Made by a program: the position numbers and the translations under genes. A stretch of DNA of 64,000 nucleotides from CAVSRC01 sp963762605. GTDB lineage: Bacteria > Pseudomonadota > Alphaproteobacteria > Rhizobiales > Kaistiaceae. The notes under the pieces are model-generated. The model was not told the DNA's origin and did no database searches. It worked only from the letters and a program-made list of their open reading frames with translations. Below, piece by piece: positions 17,441 through 26,248 of this stretch; position 1 is the stretch's first letter; every line of letters starts with the position of its first letter. The stretch covers positions 248,001 through 312,000 of the forward strand of contig CAVXLJ010000025.1 in assembly GCA_963762605.1 (NCBI GenBank), in the 5' to 3' direction.

Positions 17441-18087
17441 GGCGCCCACTCCAGGAAATTGGCGATCAGCCTGAGACCGAGCTTCTGGCTCTTCTCCGGG
17501 TGAAACTGCGTGCCGGCGATGGTGCCGCGCGCCACGATCGCGGTCACCGGCCCGCCATAGTCGGCGACCGCCGCCACGTCGTCCTCGCGTGTCGCCACCA
17601 GGTGGAAGCCGTGCAGGAAATAGGCGTGCCAGCCCTCTGGGCCGAGCGCGATGCCGTCGAACAGCTTGTGCCGGCTCATCGCGACAAGCGTGTTCCAGCC
17701 CATGTGCGGGACTTTCAGCGCCGGATCGTCGGGCTCGACGGCGCGCACCTCTCCGGGAATCCGGTCGAGCCCGGGCGTCACCGCATGCTCGACGCCGCGT
17801 GTGGCCAAGAGCTGCATGCCGACGCAGATACCGAGAAATGGCCGGCCACGCACGTCGATGGTCTCGTCGATCGCTTCGATCATGCCGGCAATCGCGTCGA
17901 GATTGCGCTTGCAGTCGGCGAAGGCGCCGTCGCCCGGCAGCACCACGCGGTCGGCACGCGCAACGATCTCGGGATCGGCGGTGATGATGACGTCCTCGCG
18001 GCGTCCGCTCGTCGCAATGGCGTGCTGGAAGGCCTTCTCGGCCGAGCGCAGGTTGCCGGCGCCGTAATCGATGATGGCAACGCTCAT
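17437..18087 (-). CDS. hisH: Imidazole glycerol phosphate synthase, glutamine amidotransferase subunit
   Basis: Encodes 216 residues of a class I glutaminase that feeds ammonia to HisF. It begins VAIIDYGAGNLRS, carries the nucleophile Cys in FLGICVGMQLLA and the His/Glu pair in GTQFHPEKSQ. The conserved VPHMGWN loop and YFLHGFH are also present. ATG 18087 overlaps the stop of the upstream DUF2628 gene as ATGA, and its own stop overlaps the hisA GTG, so translational coupling of the three genes is likely. Confidence 0.97.
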   Translation of the reverse strand: MSVAIIDYGAGNLRSAEKAFQHAIATSGRREDVIITADPEIVARADRVVLPGDGAFADCKRNLDAIAGMIEAIDETIDVRGRPFLGICVGMQLLATRGVEHAVTPGLDRIPGEVRAVEPDDPALKVPHMGWNTLVAMSRHKLFDGIALGPEGWHAYFLHGFHLVATREDDVAAVADYGGPVTAIVARGTIAGTQFHPEKSQKLGLRLIANFLEWAP

Positions 18088-18671
18088 GCGGTGCCTCCCG
18101 GCGTCGGGAACAGGCCGACTACGCCGCCGCTCTCGGCCGCGACCTTCGCGGGCTCCGCCGGCATTTCCTCCGGTTTGGCACGGTCGGCCGCCGGGGTCCA
18201 CGGCGCTGCGCCAGTGGCCGCCGCGCCCGGCGACGGTTCCGCAATGGTTTCCACGGGTGTGGGCGGCGCGCTCGCGACCGGCGCCATCGCCGGGGCGGGG
18301 GGCTGCCACTGGTTGAAGAAGCGCAGCTCGGCTTCGTCGCGCCGGCCTTCCGTCACACCGAGGAGTTCGTAGCCGGCCGACGCGAGCTTCCAGCGCCGCA
18401 ACGCATTGGCCTCCAGTGCGAAAAGCAGGTGCATCAGGATGAGCGCGACCCAGGGCAACGCGCCGCCGACCTTGGTTCCGATGACGCCGACGATGAGGCT
18501 GGCCGCCAGATACAGCACGAAGACCAGCCACATGCGCCGAACCAGCAGCCACAGTTCGGGAATGAACAAGGCCGGCCAGCAATAGCCGTCCTTGACGAAG
18601 ACGAAGCTGAGCGGGTCCGCTGCGGCCTCGCCGGGCCGCGGCGGCGGTGCGAAGACGGTGTAGAGCGGCAT
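18084..18671 (-). CDS. DUF2628 domain membrane protein
   Basis: Encodes 195 residues. The N-terminal part (about 1-125) matches DUF2628: MPLYTVFAPPP, then FVKDGYCWPALFIPELWLLV, two closely spaced membrane helices (WLVFVLYLAASLIVGVI; LPWVALILMHLLFALEA) and the ALRRWKLASAGYE motif. The C-terminal 65 residues are Pro/Ala-rich and probably disordered. Function is unknown. The gene is embedded between hisB and hisH and overlaps hisH by four bases, an arrangement I associate with many Hyphomicrobiales; it is not a known histidine enzyme. Confidence 0.88.
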   Translation of the reverse strand: MPLYTVFAPPPRPGEAAADPLSFVFVKDGYCWPALFIPELWLLVRRMWLVFVLYLAASLIVGVIGTKVGGALPWVALILMHLLFALEANALRRWKLASAGYELLGVTEGRRDEAELRFFNQWQPPAPAMAPVASAPPTPVETIAEPSPGAAATGAAPWTPAADRAKPEEMPAEPAKVAAESGGVVGLFPTPGGTA

Positions 18672-18685
18672 CGTCTGTTCGGCCT

Positions 18686-19279
18686 CTAGCCCTTCAGGCT
18701 GCCCTTGGTCGACGGCACGGTCTGCGGCTGCCGCGGGTCGATGGCGACCGCTGCGCGCAAGCTCCGCGCCAACGCCTTGAAGCAGGTCTCGGCAACGTGG
18801 TGGTTGTTGCGCCCATAGAGGGTCTCGACGTGCAGCGTGATCCCGGCGTTCTGGGCGAAGGCCTGGAAGAACTCGCGGAAAAGCTCGCTGTCCATCTCGC
18901 CGATCTTGCCGCGCGTGAAGGCCACCTTCCACACCAGATAAGGCCGTCCGGATATGTCGATCGCCACGCGCGTCATCGCCTCGTCCATGGGCAGGTGGAC
19001 GTCGGCATAGCGGGTGATGCCTTTCATGTCGCCGAGCGCCTGGCGGATCGCCTGGCCGAGCGCGATCCCGACATCTTCCACCGTGTGGTGCTGGTCGACG
19101 TGCAAGTCGCCCTTGGCGCGGATCGCCACGTCGATCAGGCTGTGGCGGGCGATCTGCTCGAGCATGTGATCGAAGAAGCCGACGCCGGTCGCGATTTTGG
19201 CCTTGCCGGCGCCGTCGAGGTCGACGGCGACCGAAATGTCGGTTTCCTTGGTCTTGCGCGTGATGGTGGCGCGACGCAT
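18686..19279 (-). CDS. hisB: Imidazoleglycerol-phosphate dehydratase
   Basis: Encodes 197 residues, the monofunctional HisB form without the histidinol phosphatase domain of enterobacteria. It removes water from imidazole glycerol phosphate using a di-manganese centre. The two internal repeats carry the metal-binding histidines: FFDHMLEQIARHS and QHHTVEDVGIALGQA in the first, and NNHHVAETCFKALARSLR in the second. It is the first gene of the minus-strand his run; the upstream gap of 222 bases to the aldo/keto reductase gene should hold its promoter. Confidence 0.97.
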   Translation of the reverse strand: MRRATITRKTKETDISVAVDLDGAGKAKIATGVGFFDHMLEQIARHSLIDVAIRAKGDLHVDQHHTVEDVGIALGQAIRQALGDMKGITRYADVHLPMDEAMTRVAIDISGRPYLVWKVAFTRGKIGEMDSELFREFFQAFAQNAGITLHVETLYGRNNHHVAETCFKALARSLRAAVAIDPRQPQTVPSTKGSLKG

Positions 19280-19501
19280 GGGCGGGTCTCCTTGGCGTCG
19301 GCCTTGTATCAGCCCCTTGACGCAATTGCCACATTCGCACGGGCGGCGCGGCGTGGCCGGACTGCGGAAAAGTGCTATAGTTGCGTGCCCATGCTTGCGG
19401 GCACCCTCGCTCCACCATCAACCGCACCAAGAACCAGCTTCGGATGCTGTGCCCGGCAACACGCCCGGGACAACCGACGTGCCGCACAGGGAGTTCAGGA
19501 A

Positions 19502-20512
19502 ATGGAATACAGGAATCTCGGCAAGACCGGGCTCAAGGTTACCGAACTTTGCCTTGGCGCCATGACCTTCGGCCGTGAAACCGACGAGACGCTGAGCCAC
19601 CGGATGATGGACCGTTTCGCTGCGGCCAGCGGCAATTTCATCGACACGGCAGACGTCTACAGCGCCGGCGTGTCGGAGGAGATCGTCGGCCGATGGCTGA
19701 AAGGCAAGGATCGCGAGGACTATGTGCTCGCCACCAAGGTCCGCTTCGGCACCCTGGGCCGGGACAAGGTCAACCGCTCCGGCCTGGCACGCAAGCACAT
19801 CGCGGCCGAGGTCGATGCCAGTCTCAAGCGCCTGCAGGTCGACTACATCGACCTTTACCAGGTCCATTGCTGGGATCGCTTCACGCCGCTGGAGGAGACC
19901 CTGTCGACCCTCAACGACCTCGTCCGTGCCGGCAAGGTCCGCTACATCGGCGCCAGCAACTATTCCGGCTGGCAGCTGCAGAAGGCCATTGCCCTGTCCC
20001 GGGCAAACGGCTGGGAACCCTTCGTTTCCCTGCAGGCGCTCTACAATCTGCTCGACCGCGAACTGGAGTGGGAACTGCTGCCGCTCGCCCGCGAGGAGGG
20101 CCTGGGCGTGCTGCCGTGGAGCCCGCTACGCGGCGGCTGGCTGTCGGGCAAGTATCATCGCGGCATGACCGCGCCAGTGGCCGGTGCCCGCATCGAGAGG
20201 GCCAGCAAGGAGGGCTGGAGCGAGACCTGGGATCGTTACGCCAACGAGTTCACCTGGACCGTGGTCGACACAATCGTCGCGATCGCCAGGGAGCGTGGCA
20301 AGGAGCCGGCCCAGGTGGCGCTCAATTGGCTGCTGCGCCAGGAAGGCGTCACCGCGCCGATCACCGGCGTCCGCAACATGGAGCAGCTCGAGAGCAATAT
20401 CGGCGCCACCGGCTGGGCGCTCGGCGAGGACGAGCTGGGCCGGCTCGAGGCCGCCAGCGCCCGCCCGCTGCCCTACCCCTACGATTTCCAGCGCAACGCT
20501 GGAGCCCGCTGA
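19502..20512 (+). CDS. Aldo/keto reductase
   Basis: Encodes 336 residues of an NADPH-dependent aldo/keto reductase, close in style to the general AKR group with starts such as MEYRNLGKTGLKV. The catalytic tetrad is visible: Asp and Tyr in FIDTADVYSAGVSEE, Lys in VLATKVRFG and His in YQVHCWD. The cofactor end appears in TAPITGVRNMEQLESNI. The open frame extends far upstream across the hisB antisense, but ATG 19502 with AGGGAG/AGGA upstream gives the family N-terminus. It sits between hisB and hslV, which are usually adjacent in this order. Substrate unknown. Confidence 0.92.
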   Translation: MEYRNLGKTGLKVTELCLGAMTFGRETDETLSHRMMDRFAAASGNFIDTADVYSAGVSEEIVGRWLKGKDREDYVLATKVRFGTLGRDKVNRSGLARKHIAAEVDASLKRLQVDYIDLYQVHCWDRFTPLEETLSTLNDLVRAGKVRYIGASNYSGWQLQKAIALSRANGWEPFVSLQALYNLLDRELEWELLPLAREEGLGVLPWSPLRGGWLSGKYHRGMTAPVAGARIERASKEGWSETWDRYANEFTWTVVDTIVAIARERGKEPAQVALNWLLRQEGVTAPITGVRNMEQLESNIGATGWALGEDELGRLEAASARPLPYPYDFQRNAGAR

Positions 20513-20534
20513 CGGCCGGCCCTCGGGGCGGAAT

Positions 20535-20563
20535 TTGAATCCCCGGCGGCGGTCCTTACATAA
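20535..20563 (+). promoter_or_regulatory. Probable heat-shock-type promoter of hslVU
   Basis: In GC-rich surroundings the sequence TTGAAT (20535-20540), a 17-base spacer and ACATAA (20558-20563, inside CCTTACATAAGG) stands out upstream of hslV. The -35 half agrees with the CTTGAA-like element of RpoH promoters and hslVU is an RpoH target in many bacteria. Assignment to RpoH rather than the housekeeping sigma factor is inference. Confidence 0.4.
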
Positions 20564-20657
20564 GGCTCCGCCGGCCGCGCCTTGCGGCCGGCACGAGGGG
20601 CCGCCGCGGGGCTTTTGCCAAGACCGCTTCGGCCCGCTGGACAAGGACATTTCGCCG

Positions 20658-21218
20658 TTGAGCAATCACCCGAATTCCGAGCCCTGGCACGGCACGACCA
20701 TCATCACCGTGCGCAAGGGCGGCAAGGTCGTCATCGCCGGTGACGGCCAGGTTTCCGTCGGCCAGACGGTCATGAAGCACAATGCCAAGAAGGTTCGCCC
20801 GCTCGGCAAGGGCGGCGTCATTGCCGGTTTCGCCGGCGCCACCGCCGACGCCTTCACGCTCTTCGAGCGGCTGGAAGCCAAGCTCGAACAGTATCCCGGC
20901 CAGCTCACCCGCGCCTGCGTCGAGCTTGCCAAGGACTGGCGCACCGACCGCTATCTGCGCCGTCTGGAAGCCATGATGCTGGTCGCCGACAAGTCGACCA
21001 GCCTGGTCTTGACCGGCACCGGCGACGTGCTCGAGCCGGACGGCGGCGTTGCCGGTATCGGCTCCGGCGGCAATTACGCGCTGGCCGCCGCCCGGGCGCT
21101 GATGGACACCGACAAGTCGGCCGAGGAGATTGCTCGCAAGGCGATGGCGATCGCCGCCGACATCTGCGTCTACACCAATACGAGCGTCACGCTCGAATCC
21201 CTCGATTCAGACGTCTAG
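20658..21218 (+). CDS. hslV: ATP-dependent protease subunit HslV
   Basis: Encodes 186 residues from TTG 20658, which follows AAGGA at a rather long distance. HslV is the proteasome-like peptidase of the HslUV protease. The catalytic threonine is expected at about residue 13 (HGTTIITVRKGGKVVIAGDG), so the first 12 residues are a propeptide or are removed. GSGGNYALAAARAL and the C-terminal DICVYTNTSVTLE are typical. The open frame continues upstream without any ATG suited to the family, so the TTG is the best choice. hslU follows 8 bases later. Confidence 0.95.
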   Translation: MSNHPNSEPWHGTTIITVRKGGKVVIAGDGQVSVGQTVMKHNAKKVRPLGKGGVIAGFAGATADAFTLFERLEAKLEQYPGQLTRACVELAKDWRTDRYLRRLEAMMLVADKSTSLVLTGTGDVLEPDGGVAGIGSGGNYALAAARALMDTDKSAEEIARKAMAIAADICVYTNTSVTLESLDSDV

Positions 21219-21226
21219 AGGAGCCG

Positions 21227-22534
21227 ATGGCCACATTCTCTCCCCGTGAAATCGTCTCCGAACTCGATCGTTTCATCATCGGCCAGAACGACGCCAAGCG
21301 CGCCGTCGCCATCGCGCTCAGGAACCGCTGGCGCCGCCAGCAGCTCACCGGCGCCATGCGTGAGGAGGTGTTGCCCAAGAACATCCTCATGATCGGCCCC
21401 ACCGGCGTCGGCAAGACCGAGATCTCGCGCCGTCTGGCCAAGCTCGCCGGCGCCCCCTTCATCAAGGTCGAGGCGACCAAGTTCACCGAGGTCGGCTATG
21501 TCGGCCGCGATGTCGAGCAGATCGTCCGCGATCTGGTCGAGGTCGGCATCTCTCTGGTGCGCGAGCGCCGCAGGCAGGAGGTCTCCGCCAAGGCGGAGCT
21601 GGCCGCGGAAGAGCGCGTCTTGACCGCGCTGGTCGGCCCGGCGGCGAGCCCGGCGACGCGCGAATCCTTCCGCAAGCGCCTGCGCCAGGGCGAGCTCGAC
21701 GACAAGGAGATCGAGGTCGAGGTGCGCGATTCCGGCTCCGGCATGCCGCAGTTCGAGATCCCCGGCATGCCCGGCGCGTCCGTCGGCGTCATGAACATCG
21801 GCGACATGCTCGGCAAGGCCTTCGGCAACCGCACCAAGACGCGGCGCGTCCTGGTGCGCGATTCGCACGATCTGCTGGTCAACGAGGAATCCGACAAGCT
21901 GCTCGACAACGAGGAGGTCACCCAGGAGGCCATCGTCGCGGCGGAGAACGACGGCATCGTCTTCCTCGACGAGATCGACAAGATCTGCGCTCGCGAAGGC
22001 CGCTATGGCGGCGATGTCAGCCGCGAAGGCGTCCAGCGCGATCTTCTGCCGCTCATCGAAGGCACCACGGTGGCGACCAAATACGGGCCGGTGAAGACCG
22101 ACCATATCCTGTTCATCGCCTCCGGCGCCTTCCACATCTCCAAGCCATCGGACCTGTTGCCGGAGCTGCAGGGCCGCCTGCCCATCCGCGTCGAGCTGTC
22201 GGCGCTCTCCAAGGAGGACTTCGTCCGCATCCTCACCGAGACCGAGGCGAGCCTCATCAAGCAGTATGTCGCCCTGATGGAGACCGAGGGTGTCACGCTC
22301 GATTTCACCGACGACGCCATCGATTCGATTGCCTCGATCGCGGTCGCCGTCAATGCCAGCATCGAGAACATCGGCGCGCGGCGCCTGCAGACGGTGATGG
22401 AGCGCGTGCTCGACGAGATCAGCTTCGCGGCCTCGGACCGCGACGGCGATACCGTCTCGATCGATGCCAAATATGTCGAGGATCACATCGGCGATCTCGC
22501 CCGCAACACAGATTTGTCGCGATTCATCCTCTAG
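21227..22534 (+). CDS. hslU: ATP-dependent protease ATPase subunit HslU
   Basis: Encodes 435 residues, the normal length for the AAA+ unfoldase partner of HslV. Walker A GPTGVGKT is near residue 62, preceded by PREIVSELDRFIIGQ; the I-domain (about 105-245) follows, then Walker B IVFLDEIDK and the sensor region ARRLQTVMERVLDEISF. The C-terminus (TDLSRFIL) is the conserved tail that docks into HslV. A GAGGAG ribosome-binding site precedes ATG 21227. Co-transcribed with hslV. Confidence 0.97.
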   Translation: MATFSPREIVSELDRFIIGQNDAKRAVAIALRNRWRRQQLTGAMREEVLPKNILMIGPTGVGKTEISRRLAKLAGAPFIKVEATKFTEVGYVGRDVEQIVRDLVEVGISLVRERRRQEVSAKAELAAEERVLTALVGPAASPATRESFRKRLRQGELDDKEIEVEVRDSGSGMPQFEIPGMPGASVGVMNIGDMLGKAFGNRTKTRRVLVRDSHDLLVNEESDKLLDNEEVTQEAIVAAENDGIVFLDEIDKICAREGRYGGDVSREGVQRDLLPLIEGTTVATKYGPVKTDHILFIASGAFHISKPSDLLPELQGRLPIRVELSALSKEDFVRILTETEASLIKQYVALMETEGVTLDFTDDAIDSIASIAVAVNASIENIGARRLQTVMERVLDEISFAASDRDGDTVSIDAKYVEDHIGDLARNTDLSRFIL

Positions 22535-22649
22535 GGTATCGCCCGGGTTTCATTTGGCCGGCGGCGGCTTCAACTTCGCCGCCGGTCTCATTATGATCCC
22601 GCCGCCAGAAGGCCGGAAAAGCGGCCGTGTGCCGAGAGAAGACCGCTTG

Positions 22650-23633
22650 ATGCCGCGATTCCGCCCCTTCCTCCGCCTCGCTTTGCTTCTGCCTGTCTTG
22701 CTTCCGCTAAGCGCCCAGCCGGTCGGGGCAAAAGCCGAGGTCATCCTCGTGCCGCCGGGCAACCGCTCCGCCACGCAACCGCCCATATCGACCAGCTCGG
22801 TCATCCGAACCGCCGAGACCAACGGCTCCTTCGACGCAAAATACCGCAGCGTTTACAAGCAGCTCGCCAGCGACCGGCAGTTGATCCAGAAGATCGAAAA
22901 GGCCGCCGCGGTCTACGGCATCGATCCTGTCCACATGATCGGCGCGATCATCGGCGAACACACCTACAACGTCGACGTGATGGACACGTTGCAGGGCTAT
23001 TACGTCAAGGCACTGGCCTATCTCGGTGCCAAGCTCAGCTTCACCTATGACGGCGAGGACGTGCGCGATTTCGTCAAGCGCCCGCAATTCGCCGCCTGCG
23101 CCAATGCCGCCGACGATTACGACCTGTGGAACTGTCGTGAGGACATCTGGCGCGCCAAGTTCAAGGGCAAGACCGTCGACGGCAAGGCCTTCCCCAACGA
23201 CCGCTTCCAGCGCGTCTTCTTCCAGCCCTACTTCGCCGGCCAGACCTTCGGCCTCGGCCAGCTCAGCCCGCTCACCGCGCTCAGCGTTTCCGATGTCGTC
23301 GCTGCCAAGAGCGGCCTGCCGCCGCTCGATCTCAACTACCCCAACGAAATCTATCACGCGGTGATGGACCCCGACATGTCGCTCGACTACATGGCGGCGA
23401 TCATCGCCCACGACATCGACGCCTATCGCCAGATCGCCGGCTTCGACATCTCGAAGAATCCCGGCCTCACCGCCACGCTCTACAATCTCGGCGACGCTGC
23501 CGACCGGGCTCGTGTCCTGGCGGCGGAAAACCGCAAGCGCCGGGCCGGCGGCCTGGCGATCGTCTATCCGCGCGAGAACTATTACGGCTGGCTGGTCAAC
23601 GCCCGTCTCAGCGAACTGCGCAAGCTGCTGTAA
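22650..23633 (+). CDS. DUF1402 family exported protein
   Basis: Encodes 327 residues from ATG 22650. The first 27 residues form a signal peptide (basic RFRPFLR, hydrophobic LALLLPVLLPLS, likely cut after GAKA). The mature part matches my recollection of DUF1402, a family seen in Hyphomicrobiales and often near hslVU; it contains AAAVYGIDPVHMIGAIIGEHTYNVD, reminiscent of a lysozyme-like transglycosylase fold with a Glu after the helix, and FGLGQLSPLTAL. A peptidoglycan-related role is suggested by that resemblance but is inference. It runs toward the convergent Smr gene with a 13-base gap. Confidence 0.8.
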   Translation: MPRFRPFLRLALLLPVLLPLSAQPVGAKAEVILVPPGNRSATQPPISTSSVIRTAETNGSFDAKYRSVYKQLASDRQLIQKIEKAAAVYGIDPVHMIGAIIGEHTYNVDVMDTLQGYYVKALAYLGAKLSFTYDGEDVRDFVKRPQFAACANAADDYDLWNCREDIWRAKFKGKTVDGKAFPNDRFQRVFFQPYFAGQTFGLGQLSPLTALSVSDVVAAKSGLPPLDLNYPNEIYHAVMDPDMSLDYMAAIIAHDIDAYRQIAGFDISKNPGLTATLYNLGDAADRARVLAAENRKRRAGGLAIVYPRENYYGWLVNARLSELRKLL

Positions 23634-23646
23634 GAACCGGTCGGCG

Positions 23647-24207
23647 TCAGCGGGACGGACGCTCGCGGCGGCGCAGCCGCACATAGAGAGCGCCGGCGCC
23701 GCCATGCGCCAGACCGGCCTCGTCGAAGCCGACCACCACCGGCCTCAGCTCGTGGGACGCCAGCCAGATCGGCACCAGACGGCGCAGGATTCCGCGCGTT
23801 CCCTCGCTGTCGCCGCCGTTCTTGCCCTTGCCGGTGATCACTAGAACCAGCTTTGCTCCCGAGGCCCGCGCCCCGTGCAGAAAATCGATGAGCCGGCTGT
23901 GGGCTGCCGCCTGGGTCATGCCGTGCAGATCGATGCGCGCATCGATGACAAGCGCCCCGCGATTGAGGCGGGAAAGCGTCCGCCGGTCGAGGGTGGCAAG
24001 CGCTGGCGGCGGCTTCGGCTTTGGCGGCGGCGTGGCCGGGCGCGGGGCGGGGGCCGGCTTCTCGGGCTTTTTGGGCGCCGCCGCCTTTTCGTCCGGTTCG
24101 GGTTCGGTCTTGGCCGGCGGCTTGCGCTTGAGCGGCGCGACCGAGCGCGTGACCTGGCTCCACAGCGCCATGTCCTCGTCGGAGGGCGGCGGCTTGCGCC
24201 GGCTCAT
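23647..24207 (-). CDS. Smr/MutS2 C-terminal domain protein
   Basis: Encodes 186 residues. The C-terminal half is an Smr domain: IDARIDLHGMTQAAAHSRL with the LHGM motif, then LVLVITGKGKNGG (the HGxG-like loop appears as TGKG) and a final RPVVVGFDEAGLAHGGAGALYVRLRR. The N-terminal 80 residues are Pro/Lys-rich and probably disordered. Stand-alone Smr proteins bind or cut nucleic acids (the E. coli YdaL/SmrB group); SmrB cleaves mRNA at collided ribosomes. Whether this one does is not shown by sequence. ATG 24207 overlaps the mltA stop by four bases. Confidence 0.9.
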   Translation of the reverse strand: MSRRKPPPSDEDMALWSQVTRSVAPLKRKPPAKTEPEPDEKAAAPKKPEKPAPAPRPATPPPKPKPPPALATLDRRTLSRLNRGALVIDARIDLHGMTQAAAHSRLIDFLHGARASGAKLVLVITGKGKNGGDSEGTRGILRRLVPIWLASHELRPVVVGFDEAGLAHGGAGALYVRLRRRERPSR

Positions 24208-25307
24208 GCCGCTTCCCCCCTCGGCGAGAGCACGATGAAGCGCCCCTTTGCGCTCATCGCCCCGGCAATCGCACCGGCGGCCTCGCCTGAGCCGAAGAAG
24301 ATATCGCCGCGCGCCGGCCCGACGATCGCCGAGCCGGTATCCTGGGCGATCATAAGCCGGCTAAATGACTTCTGGTCGGGAAGCGTGGTATCCACCCAGA
24401 CCGGCAGATGGAAGCTATGGATCAGCCGGTCGACGGCAAGGCTCCGGCCGGCCGTCAGGGGCACTTTTGCCGCCGCGATAGGCCCGAGCGCCGCCTCGTC
24501 GACGGCCGCCTCGCGGAAGAAGATGTAGGAGCGGTTTTCGGCCATCACCGCCGGAGCCAGCTCCGGATGTGCCGCCAGCCAGGCGCGGATCGCCGGCATG
24601 GTCGCGGTTCCGGGCGCAAGCGCCCCACGCTTGATCAGCACCCGGCCGATGGACGTGTAGGGATGGCCGGTCTTGGCGGCATAGGTCACCCGCATCGTGC
24701 GGCCGTCGGAAAGGCGGATGCGCGCCGCCCCCTGGATATGGATGAAGAAGGCATCGATCGGATCGGCGAGCCACACCAGTTCCAGTCCCCGGCCGTCGAG
24801 CGCGCCGGCGCTGATTGCGGCCCGGTCGGCATATTGGCTGAAGCCATCCGCGGTCTTGCGGGCGAAGCGCAGCGTTGGGTCGAGGCCAGGTGGCGGGTCG
24901 GCCGGGTCGAATTCGACCAGATCCTCGGGCGGGGCCAGCAGCGGCACGGTGAACTCGGCCGTCTGCGTCCGCGATCCCATGACCTCCGGCTCATAATAGC
25001 CGGTGAAGAAACCCTGGCCCGCCGGCGGCACCACTTCGCGTGGGCTGAACCAGGCCTCGAAGAACGTGCGTGCATCGCTTGCCGGAAGCGCCTCCGGCAG
25101 CCCGGCAGCGCGTGCCAGGGTCGCCGCCAGGGCGTTTGCATCGATGCCCAGCGCCCGCTCTTTCGGCGGATGGCCGACGCGCACGGCGGCGCTCCGCCGG
25201 AAGGCAGCAAAAGCGGCCGCGTGGTCGTCGTCCCGCCAGCCGGGCAGATCCGAAAATGCAAGTGGAATCAAGCGGGTATCTTTGACGGCCTGCGTCGTGT
25301 CGCCCAT
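24204..25307 (-). CDS. mltA: Membrane-bound lytic murein transglycosylase A family (MltA)
   Basis: Encodes 367 residues. MltA cleaves the glycan strands of peptidoglycan with formation of 1,6-anhydromuramic acid. The MltA barrel is recognisable from FFTGYYEPEVMGSR through DPIDAFFIHIQGAARIRL, and the C-terminal 3D domain has the conserved aspartates in LMIAQDTGSAIVGPARGDIFFGSG. The predicted start MGDTTQAVKDTRLIPLAFSDLPGW shows neither signal peptide nor lipobox, unlike E. coli MltA; no better upstream start exists in the 38 bases before the Tim44 gene. Probably cotranscribed with Tim44 and Smr genes. Confidence 0.9.
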   Translation of the reverse strand: MGDTTQAVKDTRLIPLAFSDLPGWRDDDHAAAFAAFRRSAAVRVGHPPKERALGIDANALAATLARAAGLPEALPASDARTFFEAWFSPREVVPPAGQGFFTGYYEPEVMGSRTQTAEFTVPLLAPPEDLVEFDPADPPPGLDPTLRFARKTADGFSQYADRAAISAGALDGRGLELVWLADPIDAFFIHIQGAARIRLSDGRTMRVTYAAKTGHPYTSIGRVLIKRGALAPGTATMPAIRAWLAAHPELAPAVMAENRSYIFFREAAVDEAALGPIAAAKVPLTAGRSLAVDRLIHSFHLPVWVDTTLPDQKSFSRLMIAQDTGSAIVGPARGDIFFGSGEAAGAIAGAMSAKGRFIVLSPRGEAA

Positions 25308-25345
25308 GGCCGCCGTCTCCGCCGCTCGCCCGTCACCCCGCGGAA

Positions 25346-26068
25346 TCAGTCGACCAATTCGGTCGCCACCAGCTTCCAGTTGGGATCGCGCGAACCGGCC
25401 TCGCGCTCGAAGGTCCAGATATCGGTCACATCGCCAACATGGGTCGGGTCGCCGTCGACCACCGCGCCGTCCTTGTTGTGGGTTGCCGACACCAGCTTGG
25501 AGAGGAAGCGCACGGTCACCTGCACTGTGGCGCCCTTCACCCCGGCCTTGGTGATCTCGGCCTTGTCGATGCCGACGAACTTGAACTCGATGGTCTCGTT
25601 GCGCGCTTCCCGTTCGCTGATGGCGCTGACGAATCCGTCGTAGACATCGCGGCTCAGGAGCTGTTTCAGCGTCTTGCGGTCGCCCTCGGCGAACGCGGTC
25701 ACAATCATCTCGTAGGCCGCCTTGGCGCCGCCCAGGAACGCATCGGGCTCGAACGAGCGGTCGGCGGTGGCGACCGCCGTCAACCCGTCATGCAGGCTCG
25801 AGCCGACGGGCGCGGCGGCCTTGATGCGCTCGTCGACATTGGCGCCCGCGTCCGCGCCGGCAGCCTCCTGCGCTGGCGGCGCGCGCCGCGCCGGCAGGTC
25901 GATCACCTTGTCGTTTGTCTTGCCGGCCGGGGTTTCGCGGCGCGAATAGGGATCGAACGGGGGTTTTTCGCTTCCGGTTCGCCGGCCCAGCACGTTGCGC
26001 AGCCGCAGGAAGACGACGACCGCGATGGCCAGGAAGATGACGGTTGTGATGTCCATGAAGCTGTACAT
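25346..26068 (-). CDS. Tim44/TimA family protein
   Basis: Encodes 240 residues. An N-terminal membrane helix (DITTVIFLAIAVVVFLRLRNV) anchors it, followed by a charged linker and a Tim44-like NTF2-fold domain (about 110-240) with the start FLGGAKAAYEMIVTAFAEGD and the typical DVYDGFVSAISERE. Bacterial Tim44-like proteins in alphaproteobacteria are membrane-associated; the mitochondrial relative tethers Hsp70 to the import channel. Its position back to back with secB, as in other Hyphomicrobiales, hints at a protein-export link, which is inference. ATG 26068 or 26056. Confidence 0.9.
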   Translation of the reverse strand: MYSFMDITTVIFLAIAVVVFLRLRNVLGRRTGSEKPPFDPYSRRETPAGKTNDKVIDLPARRAPPAQEAAGADAGANVDERIKAAAPVGSSLHDGLTAVATADRSFEPDAFLGGAKAAYEMIVTAFAEGDRKTLKQLLSRDVYDGFVSAISEREARNETIEFKFVGIDKAEITKAGVKGATVQVTVRFLSKLVSATHNKDGAVVDGDPTHVGDVTDIWTFEREAGSRDPNWKLVATELVD

Positions 26069-26248
26069 GTCTCGGCGGGGTCCTGGCGCTGGACGGAGCC
26101 ACTTTGCCCGAAATCGGGGGTGAAAGCGATGAATACAATGTAGGCAAGCCTGAGCCCCGTTACGAGTCGGTCTCCGGCTTGTAACCGGCTCCCTTGCGTG
26201 TTAGCCCAGCCGCGCCCTCGAGGCACGCGGTTTCCACGGGAGTAGTCA

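Noticed and set aside
18647..19501. Apparent N-terminal extension of the aldo/keto reductase reaching into hisB
   Set aside because: The extension is an antisense reading of hisB with no domain; ATG 19502 gives the family start.
26069..26248. fxsA gene expected between Tim44 and secB
   Set aside because: The 180-base gap contains no open frame of suitable length; it appears to be only a divergent promoter region.
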